In this document: positions 17,963 to 25,964 of the stretch, in pieces | Position numbering within the stretch: position 1 is the first letter of the stretch | Layout of the letters: each line of letters begins with the position of its first letter | Source: an uncultured Cryptobacterium sp. | Lineage (GTDB): Bacteria; Actinomycetota; Coriobacteriia; Coriobacteriales; Eggerthellaceae | Reading direction: 5' to 3' | DNA length: 64,000 nt | Assembly: GCA_958410215.1 (NCBI GenBank) | Contig: CATYOF010000009.1 | Coordinates: forward strand, 1-64,000 | Notes under the pieces: generated by a model | Databases searched by the model: none | Told to the model about the DNA's origin: nothing | The model's input: only the letters and a program-made list of their open reading frames with translations | Program-made: the position numbers and the translations under genes

Positions 17963-18457
17963 GTGGCGAACATTAAAAGTCAAAAGAAGCGAATTATTAC
18001 CAACGAAAAAGCACGCATGCGTAATCGTGCTGTCCGTTCTGAATTAAAAACTGCCGTTCGTGTTGTACGTGAAGCAGTAGAAGCCCAGGATGGTGCTAAA
18101 GCTTACGCTGCTGCTCTTGATGCTTGCCGCCTGCTTGACCGTGCAGCCTCCAAGGGTGTTATCCACAAGCGCCAGGCTGCTAACCGCAAGAGTGGCGTTA
18201 TGAAGCTTGCCAATACGATTGTCACCCCTGAGATTGTTGCTGCTTACACTCCAGCTCCTAAGAAGGAACAGGCAGCTACTGGCAATAAGAAGGCTGCAGC
18301 TAAGGCAGCTCGCAAGGAAGCAATGGCTAAGGCTTCTGAAGAAAAGGCAGCTCGTCGTGCTGAAACCGAAAAGCTTCAGGCTGCTGCTGCAAAGCGCAAG
18401 GCTGAAGAAGAGGCCGCTGCCGCTGCAGAGGAAGAAGCTGAAGAGGCTGCTGAATAA
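17963..18457 (+). CDS. rpsT: 30S ribosomal protein S20 with long C-terminal extension
   Basis: Residues 1-88 are an ordinary bacterial S20 (MANIKSQKKRIITNEKARMR; HKRQAANRKSGVMKL), a 16S rRNA-binding protein of the 30S body. S20 usually ends near residue 86-90. Here the frame continues for about 75 residues of Lys/Ala then Glu/Ala-rich sequence, likely helical, ending in an acidic run. Start ATG-like GTG at 17963 follows GGAGG. It is the only clear plus-strand gene and is closed by a strong terminator. Confidence 0.95.
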   Translation: MANIKSQKKRIITNEKARMRNRAVRSELKTAVRVVREAVEAQDGAKAYAAALDACRLLDRAASKGVIHKRQAANRKSGVMKLANTIVTPEIVAAYTPAPKKEQAATGNKKAAAKAARKEAMAKASEEKAARRAETEKLQAAAAKRKAEEEAAAAAEEEAEEAAE

Positions 18458-18526
18458 ATACTTTTCTCTAAGTATTTTTCTTTCAGCGATTCGCGGTATC
18501 CAGCTCGGATTCCATTCGCATATCAA

Positions 18527-18560
18527 GAAAATAAGAACCCGTATCACGGGTTCTTATTTT
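18527..18560 (+). terminator. Intrinsic terminator after rpsT
   Basis: Very strong hairpin with a stem of about 15 bp (AAAATAAGAACCCGT / ACGGGTTCTTATTTT) and a 3-base loop, with a T run on the plus strand. It lies 70 bases after the rpsT stop. Because the arms carry A and T runs, it can also stop leftward transcription coming from holA. Confidence 0.9.
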
Positions 18561-18629
18561 TGTGCTTTTAGCCACCCTACTAGTTGCTATAAAGAATAAC
18601 TGATATTTAGTTATCCATCTGTTATTTGC

Positions 18630-18824
18630 TTTGAGGCTTATTATTTCGTTTCTGTCTAGGCTCTGCTTATCGAATCGAACAAAGCTATAAGCATGGCAAA
18701 AACAGCGCACGCTTGCTTTATGCAGTCCCTAACTCAATGGTTGCTAATCAGGGGCCATGCTCTTTAAAAGCTTTGTTCTTTGTTCGGCATCGCGATAGAC
18801 AGCTCCAAAACAATAAGCCTCAAA
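18630..18824. repeat. Long imperfect palindrome A in the rpsT-holA gap
   Basis: Outer arms TTTGAGGCTTATT (18630-18642) and AATAAGCCTCAAA (18812-18824) are perfectly complementary. Further in, CTGTCTA pairs with TAGACAG, GAACAAAGCT with AGCTTTGTTC, and GCATGGC (18691-18697) with GCCATGC (18754-18760), leaving a central loop of about 56 bases. No coding frame is convincing. The shape fits either a structured RNA or a small non-autonomous inverted-repeat element. Confidence 0.6.
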
Positions 18825-18841
18825 ACCAATAGCTTGGGCTG

Positions 18842-19009
18842 TTTAGAATATTGTCTGAATGCGCATTGCGAAGCTAGATGAAGAATAAAGCGTTAAAAGC
18901 GAAGCCCCAGATTAGCTTCGTAAATTTTAGGGATACGAAATTTTCGCTTCGCTCTTAGCTTTATTCGCATCTGAATAGCTGACCCTGTGTAAGAAGAGAA
19001 TATTCGAAA
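18842..19009. repeat. Long imperfect palindrome B in the rpsT-holA gap
   Basis: A 168-base element whose ends read TTTAGAATATT and AATATTCGAAA, nearly perfect inverted termini. Inner matches: AGCTA/TAGCT, GAATAAAGC/GCTTTATTC, AGCGAAGC/GCTTCGCT, and a central TTCGTA (18917-18922) against TACGAA. It ends 5 bases from the holA stop codon. No gene lies in it. It resembles a miniature inverted-repeat element or a long structured RNA; neither can be decided from one copy. Confidence 0.6.
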
Positions 19010-19014
19010 TAGTA

Positions 19015-19989
19015 CTAGTATGATTTTTTGCAGACTTGCAGCATCCAGCGAAGAAATTCTTCGTCTTTATCGGATCCACTTTTCATGGCTGCTTCCGTAT
19101 CACGTGCCATACGAAGCGCACCAATAAGCTCGTTGGTGGAAAATTCTTTTATCCACGTTCGATAAAACTTTACTTTCCATTCAGGAATTTTAAGAACCGA
19201 AGCAATGCGCGCCGCTTCCCCACGTCTTATAAGCGCTTTTACCGATAACAATTCACGCAGCCTTGTGGTACACATAGTTAGAAGACCAAAGGGCGAAGTG
19301 TCTTCCATACGATGAAGTAAGTACACGCACCGTTGAGCATTACGAGCAGCAAACGCATCTATGAATTCCCAAGGTTTAATCTCTTTGGTAAACGAAACCA
19401 TTGAAAGAACTTCATTTTCATTCACAGGATCGCTACCACGATGAGAAAGAGCAAGTTTACGAATTTCTGCATCAAGTGATACGGTATTAGTACCCGCAAG
19501 ATCCAATAGCGCAGAAGCAGCGCCTTCAGTAAAGGTTATGCCATGCCCAACCGCCATTGAACGAACCACTTTACCCATATCACGACGTTCAAAAGGCGTA
19601 CAATCTATCACGGCGGTCTTACCGTGCGCTGTAACTGCTTTGTAAAGTCGGGATCGTTTATCAAGTTTATTGCCGATAAGAGCTAAAACAGTGGTATTAC
19701 AAGGTTTCGCTAAATACGTTACGAGCAATTCTGCATCGGCTTTTTTTAATTTATCAACTTCGTAAACTTCAACCAAACGAACCGCACTGGCAAAGGGAAG
19801 CGTATTACATGCGTTGACTACCTCTTCCCCGGTGCAGGTAGCCCCTGAAAACGTTTCAGAATTAAAAGATAAATCCCCCATTTTTTCTAAGCGTGTATGA
19901 AGACGCTTCATAACAGTTTCGCGCTTAAGTTCGTCTTCGCCTACCACTAAATAAACGGGGAGCAATGGTTTGTCATTCTTAGTTGCCAT
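19015..19989 (-). CDS. holA: DNA polymerase III delta subunit
   Basis: Clamp-loader subunit that opens the beta clamp. The 324-residue protein begins with a degenerate AAA+ domain (LPVYLVVGEDELKRETVM) and has the HolA features TLPFASAVRLVEV and LDAEIRKLALS. Overall similarity between HolA proteins is low, but the comEA-comEC-holA order and convergent rpsT are classic support. It starts 9 bases after comEC. Confidence 0.9.
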   Translation of the reverse strand: MATKNDKPLLPVYLVVGEDELKRETVMKRLHTRLEKMGDLSFNSETFSGATCTGEEVVNACNTLPFASAVRLVEVYEVDKLKKADAELLVTYLAKPCNTTVLALIGNKLDKRSRLYKAVTAHGKTAVIDCTPFERRDMGKVVRSMAVGHGITFTEGAASALLDLAGTNTVSLDAEIRKLALSHRGSDPVNENEVLSMVSFTKEIKPWEFIDAFAARNAQRCVYLLHRMEDTSPFGLLTMCTTRLRELLSVKALIRRGEAARIASVLKIPEWKVKFYRTWIKEFSTNELIGALRMARDTEAAMKSGSDKDEEFLRWMLQVCKKSY

Positions 19990-19998
19990 GAAGCTAGT

Positions 19999-22338
19999 TT
20001 ATCGCAGTGATTGAACCTGAATTTCTTCAGGAGTAAAACTACATACAACATCACCATCGCGATCACTTCTCATAACGATAGAATCTGCTTCCTCTAAATA
20101 AGACAAAGTTTCGGCAGAGGGATGACCATACCGATTCTGATTCCCTACACTAATTAAAGAAAGCGAAGGATGAAGTGTTTGAGCAAGATTCTTTGTAAGA
20201 GCCGCCTTTGCGCCATGATGGGCAACCTTAAGAATATCCACCTTCCCTACTGTACCGCGTTTCACCAATTGACTAACCGTCTGCGCTTCTGCATCACCAC
20301 AGAAAAACGCAGTCCATTCAACGTTATTATCGAAGTTAAGATCTGTTTTGAGCACAAAGCAAATGCTGTCTTGGTTTCCACCTTCTTCTTGCAGGGACTC
20401 TGGCCATACCACTTCAAGCGTAAAAGCGTTACATGAAATATAATCTCCTGCATTTACATAGATAACATTTTCTTCTCCAACCAAATAGCGAGCATCTTCC
20501 ACAACTTCCTGTGCCTTGTCATCGTCAAGAGCATTCATACCTTCAGCAAGAAATACCTTATCGGATGGAACTACACCCTTAAGGGCGGCAAGACATCCTG
20601 CATGATCGCTATCGGCATGAGTAATTAACACTGCATCAAGATGAGTACACCCAAGGCGTGCAAGTGCCGCATAAAGCTTTTGCTCATTTTCTCCGGTATC
20701 AATCAAGATTGAAGCATTATTGCTTTGGAGAAGAAAGGCATCACCCTGTCCAACATCAAGCATAGTTACGCTTGTTCCTTGCTTGGGTATCAAACTTAAC
20801 GCACCCACAAGAATAAGACATACGAATATGCCTTTAAGTGCGTAAGAAAACGATTGAGGCCACACAGTCCAGAGCGCTATCACCGCTATGACCATACAAG
20901 TTATCAAAAGAACTTCGGGTGCATAAAACGGAATAGAAGCAAAAGGGATACTAGCCAATAAGGAACAACCTTTGCTAAACATCTCAGCAATCCATAGTGT
21001 TATCTGAAGAAAAATATTTCCTACAAACCCTAGAGGCATGGTCATAAAAGCTAGAAGTCCTAGCACACACATCGCAGTCACCAAAGGAGTAGCAAGCACA
21101 TTTGCCAATGGCGCAAGTAAAGACACCACAGAAAAAGAACTTATAGAAAAAGGCAACGTAAGAAGGAGTGCGGAACACGTCATAGAAAAAGGCTCAAGCA
21201 ACCATGTCTTTACCCCGCGAGAACAAGACGAAAACCACGAAAGAATTAAAGGCATAAATAGCAAAATTCCGAGTGTTGAAAAGGCCGAAAGAAGAAATGA
21301 AAGAGAAAAGGCGCTGCTCGGTATAAGACAAACCATACCAATAATGACAACGCCAAGTGAAGAAAGTGCATGCGACCTGTGTACTCCTCCAAGCGCGAAT
21401 AAGCTAATTGCACTCATACAAGCTGCCCGAATACAGGAAATCGGGAACCCCACCATGGCAAGATATATGAAAAGAATGCAAAGCTGACACGCAATTCGTG
21501 CCCGAAACGAAAGCGGAATTTTTCGAAACAATAGAGAAAGAAAACTCATAACGATAACAAGATGAGCACCTGATACCGCAACGATATGTGCTAATCCCAG
21601 TACTTTAACCTCTTGATATAAATCAAGCATGAAAAGGTTCGTTCGGTCTCCCACTATAAGGGCTTGAACTAGCGAACCTGCTTCAGCACAAGCTTTTCCT
21701 TCTTGTATGAAACTATTGATTGCATGTACAAAGTTACTTCGATACTGAGATAGGACACCAAACGAAGAGGAAAAGTTTTGTTCGGATTCGATTATACGTG
21801 CAAAACCCACTACTCCTTGCTGGTAATACCTTAATTGTGATTCTGCGCGTGGCAACGAATACTGGAGTTGCGCAATAAGCTCATCGCCGTAGTGATAATC
21901 ATCTGAATCAAATGTAAGACTAACGGTTGCAAGAGATGCGCGTGTATCAAAATCAAACACCTGCACATGAGCATAGGTTCCAAAGGTGCCTTGACTAGGA
22001 TCTTCTTCGATGCGAAGCAATACGTCTTTCGATTCATATTGTTCTAATACCAGACGCTGATGGTCAAGATTCACACAGTGAACGCTCCAAAGCATGCCGC
22101 CAAGGAATAGAAAGGTTACACAGAAAGCTATGCCTGAATAGTTCGATCTTTTTCGCAGAATTACCGCAAAGACACCGCTTAAAACAAAAGCAACACCCTC
22201 AAGAATAAGAGGGATATATCCTTCTGGTATTCCACCTACTACACAAGCAAGCCAACAACCACACCACAGTGACAAACCGCACCAAAGTACTAACGGCAGC
22301 GTTGGTCGCCGTGACTTGTTTTCCTCCGTGGCGTTCAT
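19999..22338 (-). CDS. comEC: DNA internalisation competence protein ComEC/Rec2
   Basis: Membrane channel for uptake of single-stranded DNA in natural transformation. The 779-residue protein has N-terminal membrane helices and an OB-like domain. A multi-helix competence domain (about residues 210-500; GLAHIVAVSGAHLVIVMSF) follows. A C-terminal metallo-beta-lactamase domain carries TMLDVGQGDAFLL and the metal motif THADSDHAG. All parts are intact. Start overlaps comEA by 4 bases. Confidence 0.96.
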   Translation of the reverse strand: MNATEENKSRRPTLPLVLWCGLSLWCGCWLACVVGGIPEGYIPLILEGVAFVLSGVFAVILRKRSNYSGIAFCVTFLFLGGMLWSVHCVNLDHQRLVLEQYESKDVLLRIEEDPSQGTFGTYAHVQVFDFDTRASLATVSLTFDSDDYHYGDELIAQLQYSLPRAESQLRYYQQGVVGFARIIESEQNFSSSFGVLSQYRSNFVHAINSFIQEGKACAEAGSLVQALIVGDRTNLFMLDLYQEVKVLGLAHIVAVSGAHLVIVMSFLSLLFRKIPLSFRARIACQLCILFIYLAMVGFPISCIRAACMSAISLFALGGVHRSHALSSLGVVIIGMVCLIPSSAFSLSFLLSAFSTLGILLFMPLILSWFSSCSRGVKTWLLEPFSMTCSALLLTLPFSISSFSVVSLLAPLANVLATPLVTAMCVLGLLAFMTMPLGFVGNIFLQITLWIAEMFSKGCSLLASIPFASIPFYAPEVLLITCMVIAVIALWTVWPQSFSYALKGIFVCLILVGALSLIPKQGTSVTMLDVGQGDAFLLQSNNASILIDTGENEQKLYAALARLGCTHLDAVLITHADSDHAGCLAALKGVVPSDKVFLAEGMNALDDDKAQEVVEDARYLVGEENVIYVNAGDYISCNAFTLEVVWPESLQEEGGNQDSICFVLKTDLNFDNNVEWTAFFCGDAEAQTVSQLVKRGTVGKVDILKVAHHGAKAALTKNLAQTLHPSLSLISVGNQNRYGHPSAETLSYLEEADSIVMRSDRDGDVVCSFTPEEIQVQSLR

Positions 22339-23018
22339 ACCGTAATGGAATCTTTCATTGCTTCAAACTTTTTATCACCAATGCCTGAGACTTCTTTAAT
22401 TTCTTCGATGGTTGAAAATGAGCCATGTTCCTGACGGTAGGCAATGATTTTTTCAGCGGTAGCTTCCCCAACACCATCAAGCTCCATAAGCTCATCAGCT
22501 GAAGCGGTATTAATATTTATTTTTCTTGGACGAGAATTTGAAGCAGAATAATCTGTTCCGGTTTTATTTTGAGTGGATGTAGTTTGCGAACCTGCTTCCT
22601 GACGCGAAATTACAATGATTTGCTCTCCGTCAGTAAGTTGTCGTGCCAAGTTTATGCTTGTGTCATCCGCCTTTTCAGTTAGTCCACCTGCAGCTTCTAT
22701 CGCTTCTGAAACGCGAGAACCGGCAGGTAATTCATACATTCCCGGAGAAGCAACCTGCCCTGTTACGTGAACGAACACTTTGGTTTCGGCAGTCGAGGAT
22801 GACTCGGTTCCTTCGGTTTGCTCTCCCTGTGCAGATGTCTGTTGTTCGGAATCATGGGAAACGCTTACTGCAGGCGTACTAAAAGCATTCCATAGTTGAA
22901 AACCACAGAACGCCACTATAGCAAGTAGGCATACCCCCAACCCAAGTGCAATGGGAATTTTTGGTTTTGTAATTCCTGTTTTTTGTTTAAGTGAATTTAC
23001 CTCATCAAGAAATGACAT
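22335..23018 (-). CDS. comEA: Competence DNA receptor ComEA
   Basis: Membrane-anchored double-stranded DNA receptor that feeds ComEC. The 227-residue protein has one N-terminal membrane segment (about residues 22-45) and a Ser/Thr/Gln-rich spacer. An SLBB domain (VFVHVTGQVASPGMYELPAG) and a C-terminal double helix-hairpin-helix (INTASADELMELDGVGEATA; VSGIGDKKF) follow. The start codon at 23018 lies only 6 bases from a strong terminator-like hairpin, so expression may be gated there. Confidence 0.96.
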   Translation of the reverse strand: MSFLDEVNSLKQKTGITKPKIPIALGLGVCLLAIVAFCGFQLWNAFSTPAVSVSHDSEQQTSAQGEQTEGTESSSTAETKVFVHVTGQVASPGMYELPAGSRVSEAIEAAGGLTEKADDTSINLARQLTDGEQIIVISRQEAGSQTTSTQNKTGTDYSASNSRPRKININTASADELMELDGVGEATAEKIIAYRQEHGSFSTIEEIKEVSGIGDKKFEAMKDSITV

Positions 23019-23024
23019 AAAAAT

Positions 23025-23057
23025 CCCCCTAAGCTCTTCTCCTTAAAGCTTAGGGGG
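23025..23057 (-). promoter_or_regulatory. Strong hairpin with U tract abutting the comEA start codon
   Basis: Perfect 11-bp stem CCCCCTAAGCT / AGCTTAGGGGG with an 11-base loop, followed on the minus strand by ATTTTT and then the comEA ATG. The loop contains AAGGAG, and the 3' arm supplies the G-rich stretch nearest the start. It looks like an intrinsic terminator, but it would also hide the ribosome site of the gene just after it. Confidence 0.7.
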
Positions 23058-23169
23058 CGAAATTCACAGAGGGCTACAATTTATCTATCATCTATCTCAT
23101 AAAAAAGAATTAAGCCGCTCACATAAAGCAACACTGTTTCTCATGCGAAAGTTATCTTGTCACTTTGTC

Positions 23170-24438
23170 TTATTGTACTTCGGTAATGTTCTTCTTTGCT
23201 TTGCGTTCCTGACGTGGGATTTTATAGGAAGGACACGCATAGGTATGGATTTCTACCGAATCAAGCGCTTCGTCGGCCCACTGATCCATAGATAAGTCTT
23301 CTTCAGCTGCTAACACCTTTGGAAGCTTTGCGTGAGTCTCGGGATTACGGGGCATGAAAAGCGTGCAGCAATCGGGAGCATCCTGAGAGGATATTTCAAA
23401 GGTACCCAACTTTTGTGCTTCGTTAATTATTTCAACTTTGTCAAAGCCTACTAAAGGACGGTACACAGGCAACGACACACTTTCGTTAACCACCAACATA
23501 TTATCCATAGTCTGAGATGCTACTTGGCCTAAGCTCTCACCCGTTACAATTGCCTTAGCACCTTCACGACGCGCAATACGCTCGGCAATACGAAACATCA
23601 AACGGCGGTACAAAATAACGCGAAGCTCTGGAGGGGCTATTGCAGATATTTCTCGTTGATACGTGCCAATGGGAACTATATACAGACGCGCAAAACAGCC
23701 CGTACGCTCAAGCACTTCGGCGATGTCTTGAACCAGATATTCACTGGTTGCAGAAGTTTCCGGTCTACCAGAAAAATGCACGCCAATGCATGTTGCGCCA
23801 CGTCTAGCAATACGCCACGTAGCAACCGGAGAGTCGATGCCAGATGAAAGCAGACACACCGCTTTACCCGCACTTCCAACCGGCAATCCACCAATGCCGT
23901 GAATACTACGTCCATAAATATAAGTGGAACCCTGGATTACTTCTACACGAACTTCCACATCGGGATTTTTCATAGCAACTTTTTTGTCAGGGAAAGCACG
24001 ACAAAGTGCAGCGCCAACCAGTTGATTTAACTGCATAGAATCAATGGAAAAATCAGTGTGGTTACGACGTGCTTGTACTTTAAACGTAGTAAAATCCCCT
24101 GCATCCCTTAAAGCCATACACGCAGTTTCATACATTTCTTCAAGCTCTTGAGCGCAACGATACCCGCACGAAACTCGTGCAATACCCGGAACGCCCGCAA
24201 TTTGATCAGCAAGTGCACACGATTCACCATAGGTAGTAGTATCGGGCAAAAACAAACAAATTCTTCCCGAAATACGTCTAATACGAACAGAAGAGTTTTG
24301 TATGATTGCTTCTATATTCGCAATAAGTTGTTGCTCGAATTTTTTTCGATTATGGCCTTTAAGCCCTATTTCGTGATAATGAACAAGGCAGACACGATGT
24401 CGTGTCTGCCTTTCTTCAGCATGAGTTATTTCAGTCAT
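23170..24438 (-). CDS. thiI: tRNA 4-thiouridine synthase ThiI
   Basis: Enzyme that adenylates and thiolates U8 of tRNA, and in some bacteria donates sulfur for thiamine. The protein has 422 residues: an N-terminal ferredoxin-like/THUMP region (HYHEIGLKGHNRKKFEQQL) and a PP-loop pyrophosphatase domain (CLLSSGIDSPVATW). There is no C-terminal rhodanese domain, as in most non-gammaproteobacterial ThiI. Start at 24438 is preceded by AAAGGA about 13 bases away; in-frame upstream starts exist, so the start is uncertain. Confidence 0.93.
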   Translation of the reverse strand: MTEITHAEERQTRHRVCLVHYHEIGLKGHNRKKFEQQLIANIEAIIQNSSVRIRRISGRICLFLPDTTTYGESCALADQIAGVPGIARVSCGYRCAQELEEMYETACMALRDAGDFTTFKVQARRNHTDFSIDSMQLNQLVGAALCRAFPDKKVAMKNPDVEVRVEVIQGSTYIYGRSIHGIGGLPVGSAGKAVCLLSSGIDSPVATWRIARRGATCIGVHFSGRPETSATSEYLVQDIAEVLERTGCFARLYIVPIGTYQREISAIAPPELRVILYRRLMFRIAERIARREGAKAIVTGESLGQVASQTMDNMLVVNESVSLPVYRPLVGFDKVEIINEAQKLGTFEISSQDAPDCCTLFMPRNPETHAKLPKVLAAEEDLSMDQWADEALDSVEIHTYACPSYKIPRQERKAKKNITEVQ

Positions 24439-24512
24439 CGTAGTAAATTTATCCTTTTGCATATTCGACGAAGTACTACAAAGGCTACACACAAAAGCGC
24501 TGATAGTAGACT

Positions 24513-24773
24513 TTAGTGGTTATGTACATCAATCGTTGCAGGATCGTAGGAAACGTCACCACGAGCAATTTCATCAAATGCAATAGAAAGTGGACGACGA
24601 TTATTAGCCTTGGCAATATCTACTGCAGTCTGAAGCTGAATCGCACGATTGCGCTGACCACGCATCATTTCATTGATATCATGAGCACGCTTTGAAGCAA
24701 GAGCGCACAACAGAAAACGATCGTCATCAGTCTGATCTAATAACACATCAATCTTTGGTTCAATAAGGCTCAT
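24513..24773 (-). CDS. rpoZ: RNA polymerase omega subunit
   Basis: Small subunit that helps assemble beta-prime into RNA polymerase. The 86-residue protein has the omega core DRFLLCALASKRAHDINEMM and a region resembling the PLSIAFDEIARGDV tail of actinobacterial omega. Position directly after gmk is the conserved gmk-rpoZ arrangement and supports the call. Confidence 0.94.
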   Translation of the reverse strand: MSLIEPKIDVLLDQTDDDRFLLCALASKRAHDINEMMRGQRNRAIQLQTAVDIAKANNRRPLSIAFDEIARGDVSYDPATIDVHNH

Positions 24774-24778
24774 CTTAT

Positions 24779-25375
24779 TTAGATCCCTTTCGTATCATTT
24801 GCATACGAGTTGATAATGTCAACCAATTCATTAACAGCTCGCTCCAGGTCATCGTTGACAACTTGAATATCATACTCCATTTTTTGCGCAAGCTCTACCT
24901 CTGCGGTTTTCATTCTTGAAGAAATTACCTCATCAGTTTCAGTGCCACGCTGGCGAAGCCTTCGTTCAAGTTCCTCAAGCGACGGAGGCTCAATAAACAC
25001 CAAATGTGCTTCAGGAAGAGCTTTTCGAACCTGAAATGCTCCTTGCACATCGATTTCTAAAATAACTTGGTCACCTGAGCGCATATGATCAAGTACGCTT
25101 TGTTTTAAAGTTCCATAGTAATTATCGTGAACCTGCGCCCATTCAAGAAAACCCTCTTGGTCTACTAACGATTTAAACCGTTCAGGATCTAAAAAGTAAT
25201 AGTGCTTTCCTTCAACCTCACCAGGACGAGGATTGCGAGTAGTAGCAGAAACGGATACCCAAGCATCGGGTATCCGTTCTAACACCTTAGATAACAACGT
25301 ACCTTTACCGGCCCCAGAAGGACCAGAGATAACAAAGAGATTACCTACGCGGGAATTATTTTCCAAGACGATCAA
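24779..25375 (-). CDS. gmk: Guanylate kinase
   Basis: Converts GMP to GDP with ATP. The 198-residue protein has the P-loop SGPSGAGKGTLL (residues 18-29), TTRNPRPGEVEGKHYYF for GMP binding, and VILEIDVQGAFQVRKA. Length is normal. The first possible start is TTG at 25375, inside the end of mihF (20-base overlap), so translation is probably coupled. Confidence 0.97.
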   Translation of the reverse strand: MIVLENNSRVGNLFVISGPSGAGKGTLLSKVLERIPDAWVSVSATTRNPRPGEVEGKHYYFLDPERFKSLVDQEGFLEWAQVHDNYYGTLKQSVLDHMRSGDQVILEIDVQGAFQVRKALPEAHLVFIEPPSLEELERRLRQRGTETDEVISSRMKTAEVELAQKMEYDIQVVNDDLERAVNELVDIINSYANDTKGI

Positions 25376-25667
25376 GCAACGCTTTCTGTTGACGCTCGCC
25401 CAAACCCTTCAAACGACGGGATTCAGCGATATCCAATTCCTTCATGATCTTTTCAGCTTTTGCCTTACCGTACCCAGGGAGAGTTTCAATCAAGGTAGAA
25501 GCCTTCATACGACCAACAATAGGATCATCCTTCATTGCAAGAACATCCGCAAGACTTAATACCCCATTTTTTAAATCTTCACGAACCTGAGCTCGCTTAA
25601 TACGTGCAGCCTTAGCCTTTTCGAGTGCCTGCTGCCTTTCTTCTGGGGTGAGTTGTGGAACCGGCAT
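25356..25667 (-). CDS. mihF: Actinobacterial integration host factor (mIHF)
   Basis: Nucleoid-associated DNA-binding protein restricted to Actinomycetota. The protein has 103 residues: a helical N-terminus (PEERQQALEKAKAARIKRAQ) and a helix-two-turn-helix core (MKASTLIETLPGYGKAKAEK). Start ATG 25667 has AAAGGAGCG upstream; a frame extended to 25715 lacks similarity. A small hairpin (CGATGC/GCATCG, 25687-25703) sits in the leader. This gene is the best phylum marker in the window. Confidence 0.95.
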   Translation of the reverse strand: MPVPQLTPEERQQALEKAKAARIKRAQVREDLKNGVLSLADVLAMKDDPIVGRMKASTLIETLPGYGKAKAEKIMKELDIAESRRLKGLGERQQKALLDRLGK

Positions 25668-25726
25668 GGTCGCTCCTTTTCTTAATCGATGCACCACGCA
25701 TCGTCTTTTCGGCAATCATAACTTCT

Positions 25727-25756
25727 TTTATAGTATACACATTTTCAATTACACAA
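25727..25756 (-). promoter_or_regulatory. Predicted promoter for mihF-gmk-rpoZ
   Basis: On the minus strand TTGTGT is separated by 18 bases from TATAAA, in an AT-rich gap of about 300 bases between the pyrimidine operon terminator and mihF. The rest of this gap shows no gene. Confidence 0.4.
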
Positions 25757-25885
25757 TCCCTTAAAATTGTCCCCTAATATTCTTAGTGCGTGATTGCGTA
25801 ACTTAACAGCATATTTGTACCATTTCTTTAACAATTTTGCACTATTTTATAAATCATTTATCGTATTTTTCCATACCCTTTGGAT

Positions 25886-25923
25886 AAAAAGTGGTCTCTG
25901 CACTACCGCAAAGACCACTTTTT
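25886..25923 (-). terminator. Intrinsic terminator of the pyrimidine operon
   Basis: Perfect 12-bp stem AAAAAGTGGTCT / AGACCACTTTTT with a 14-base loop; T runs on both strands make it bidirectional. It lies 42 bases past the last gene of the pyr operon. Confidence 0.9.
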
Positions 25924-25964
25924 GAGTAAAAAATGAACAAATGTAGAACAAAAAAGTTTCCCCA

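Noticed and set aside
18044..18547. 167-codon minus-strand frame opposite rpsT and running into its terminator
   Set aside because: Shadow of the Ala/Lys/Glu-rich S20 tail (Leu/Ser/Phe-rich on the other strand) and it begins in the terminator hairpin.
18601..19014. Possible tRNA or 6S RNA gene in the rpsT-holA gap
   Set aside because: No cloverleaf or T-loop consensus is seen; 6S similarity is only in overall shape, so it was left as palindromic elements.
21038..21487. 149-codon open frame on the plus strand inside comEC
   Set aside because: Antisense to a well-supported ComEC domain; composition is low-complexity charged sequence with no recognisable domain.
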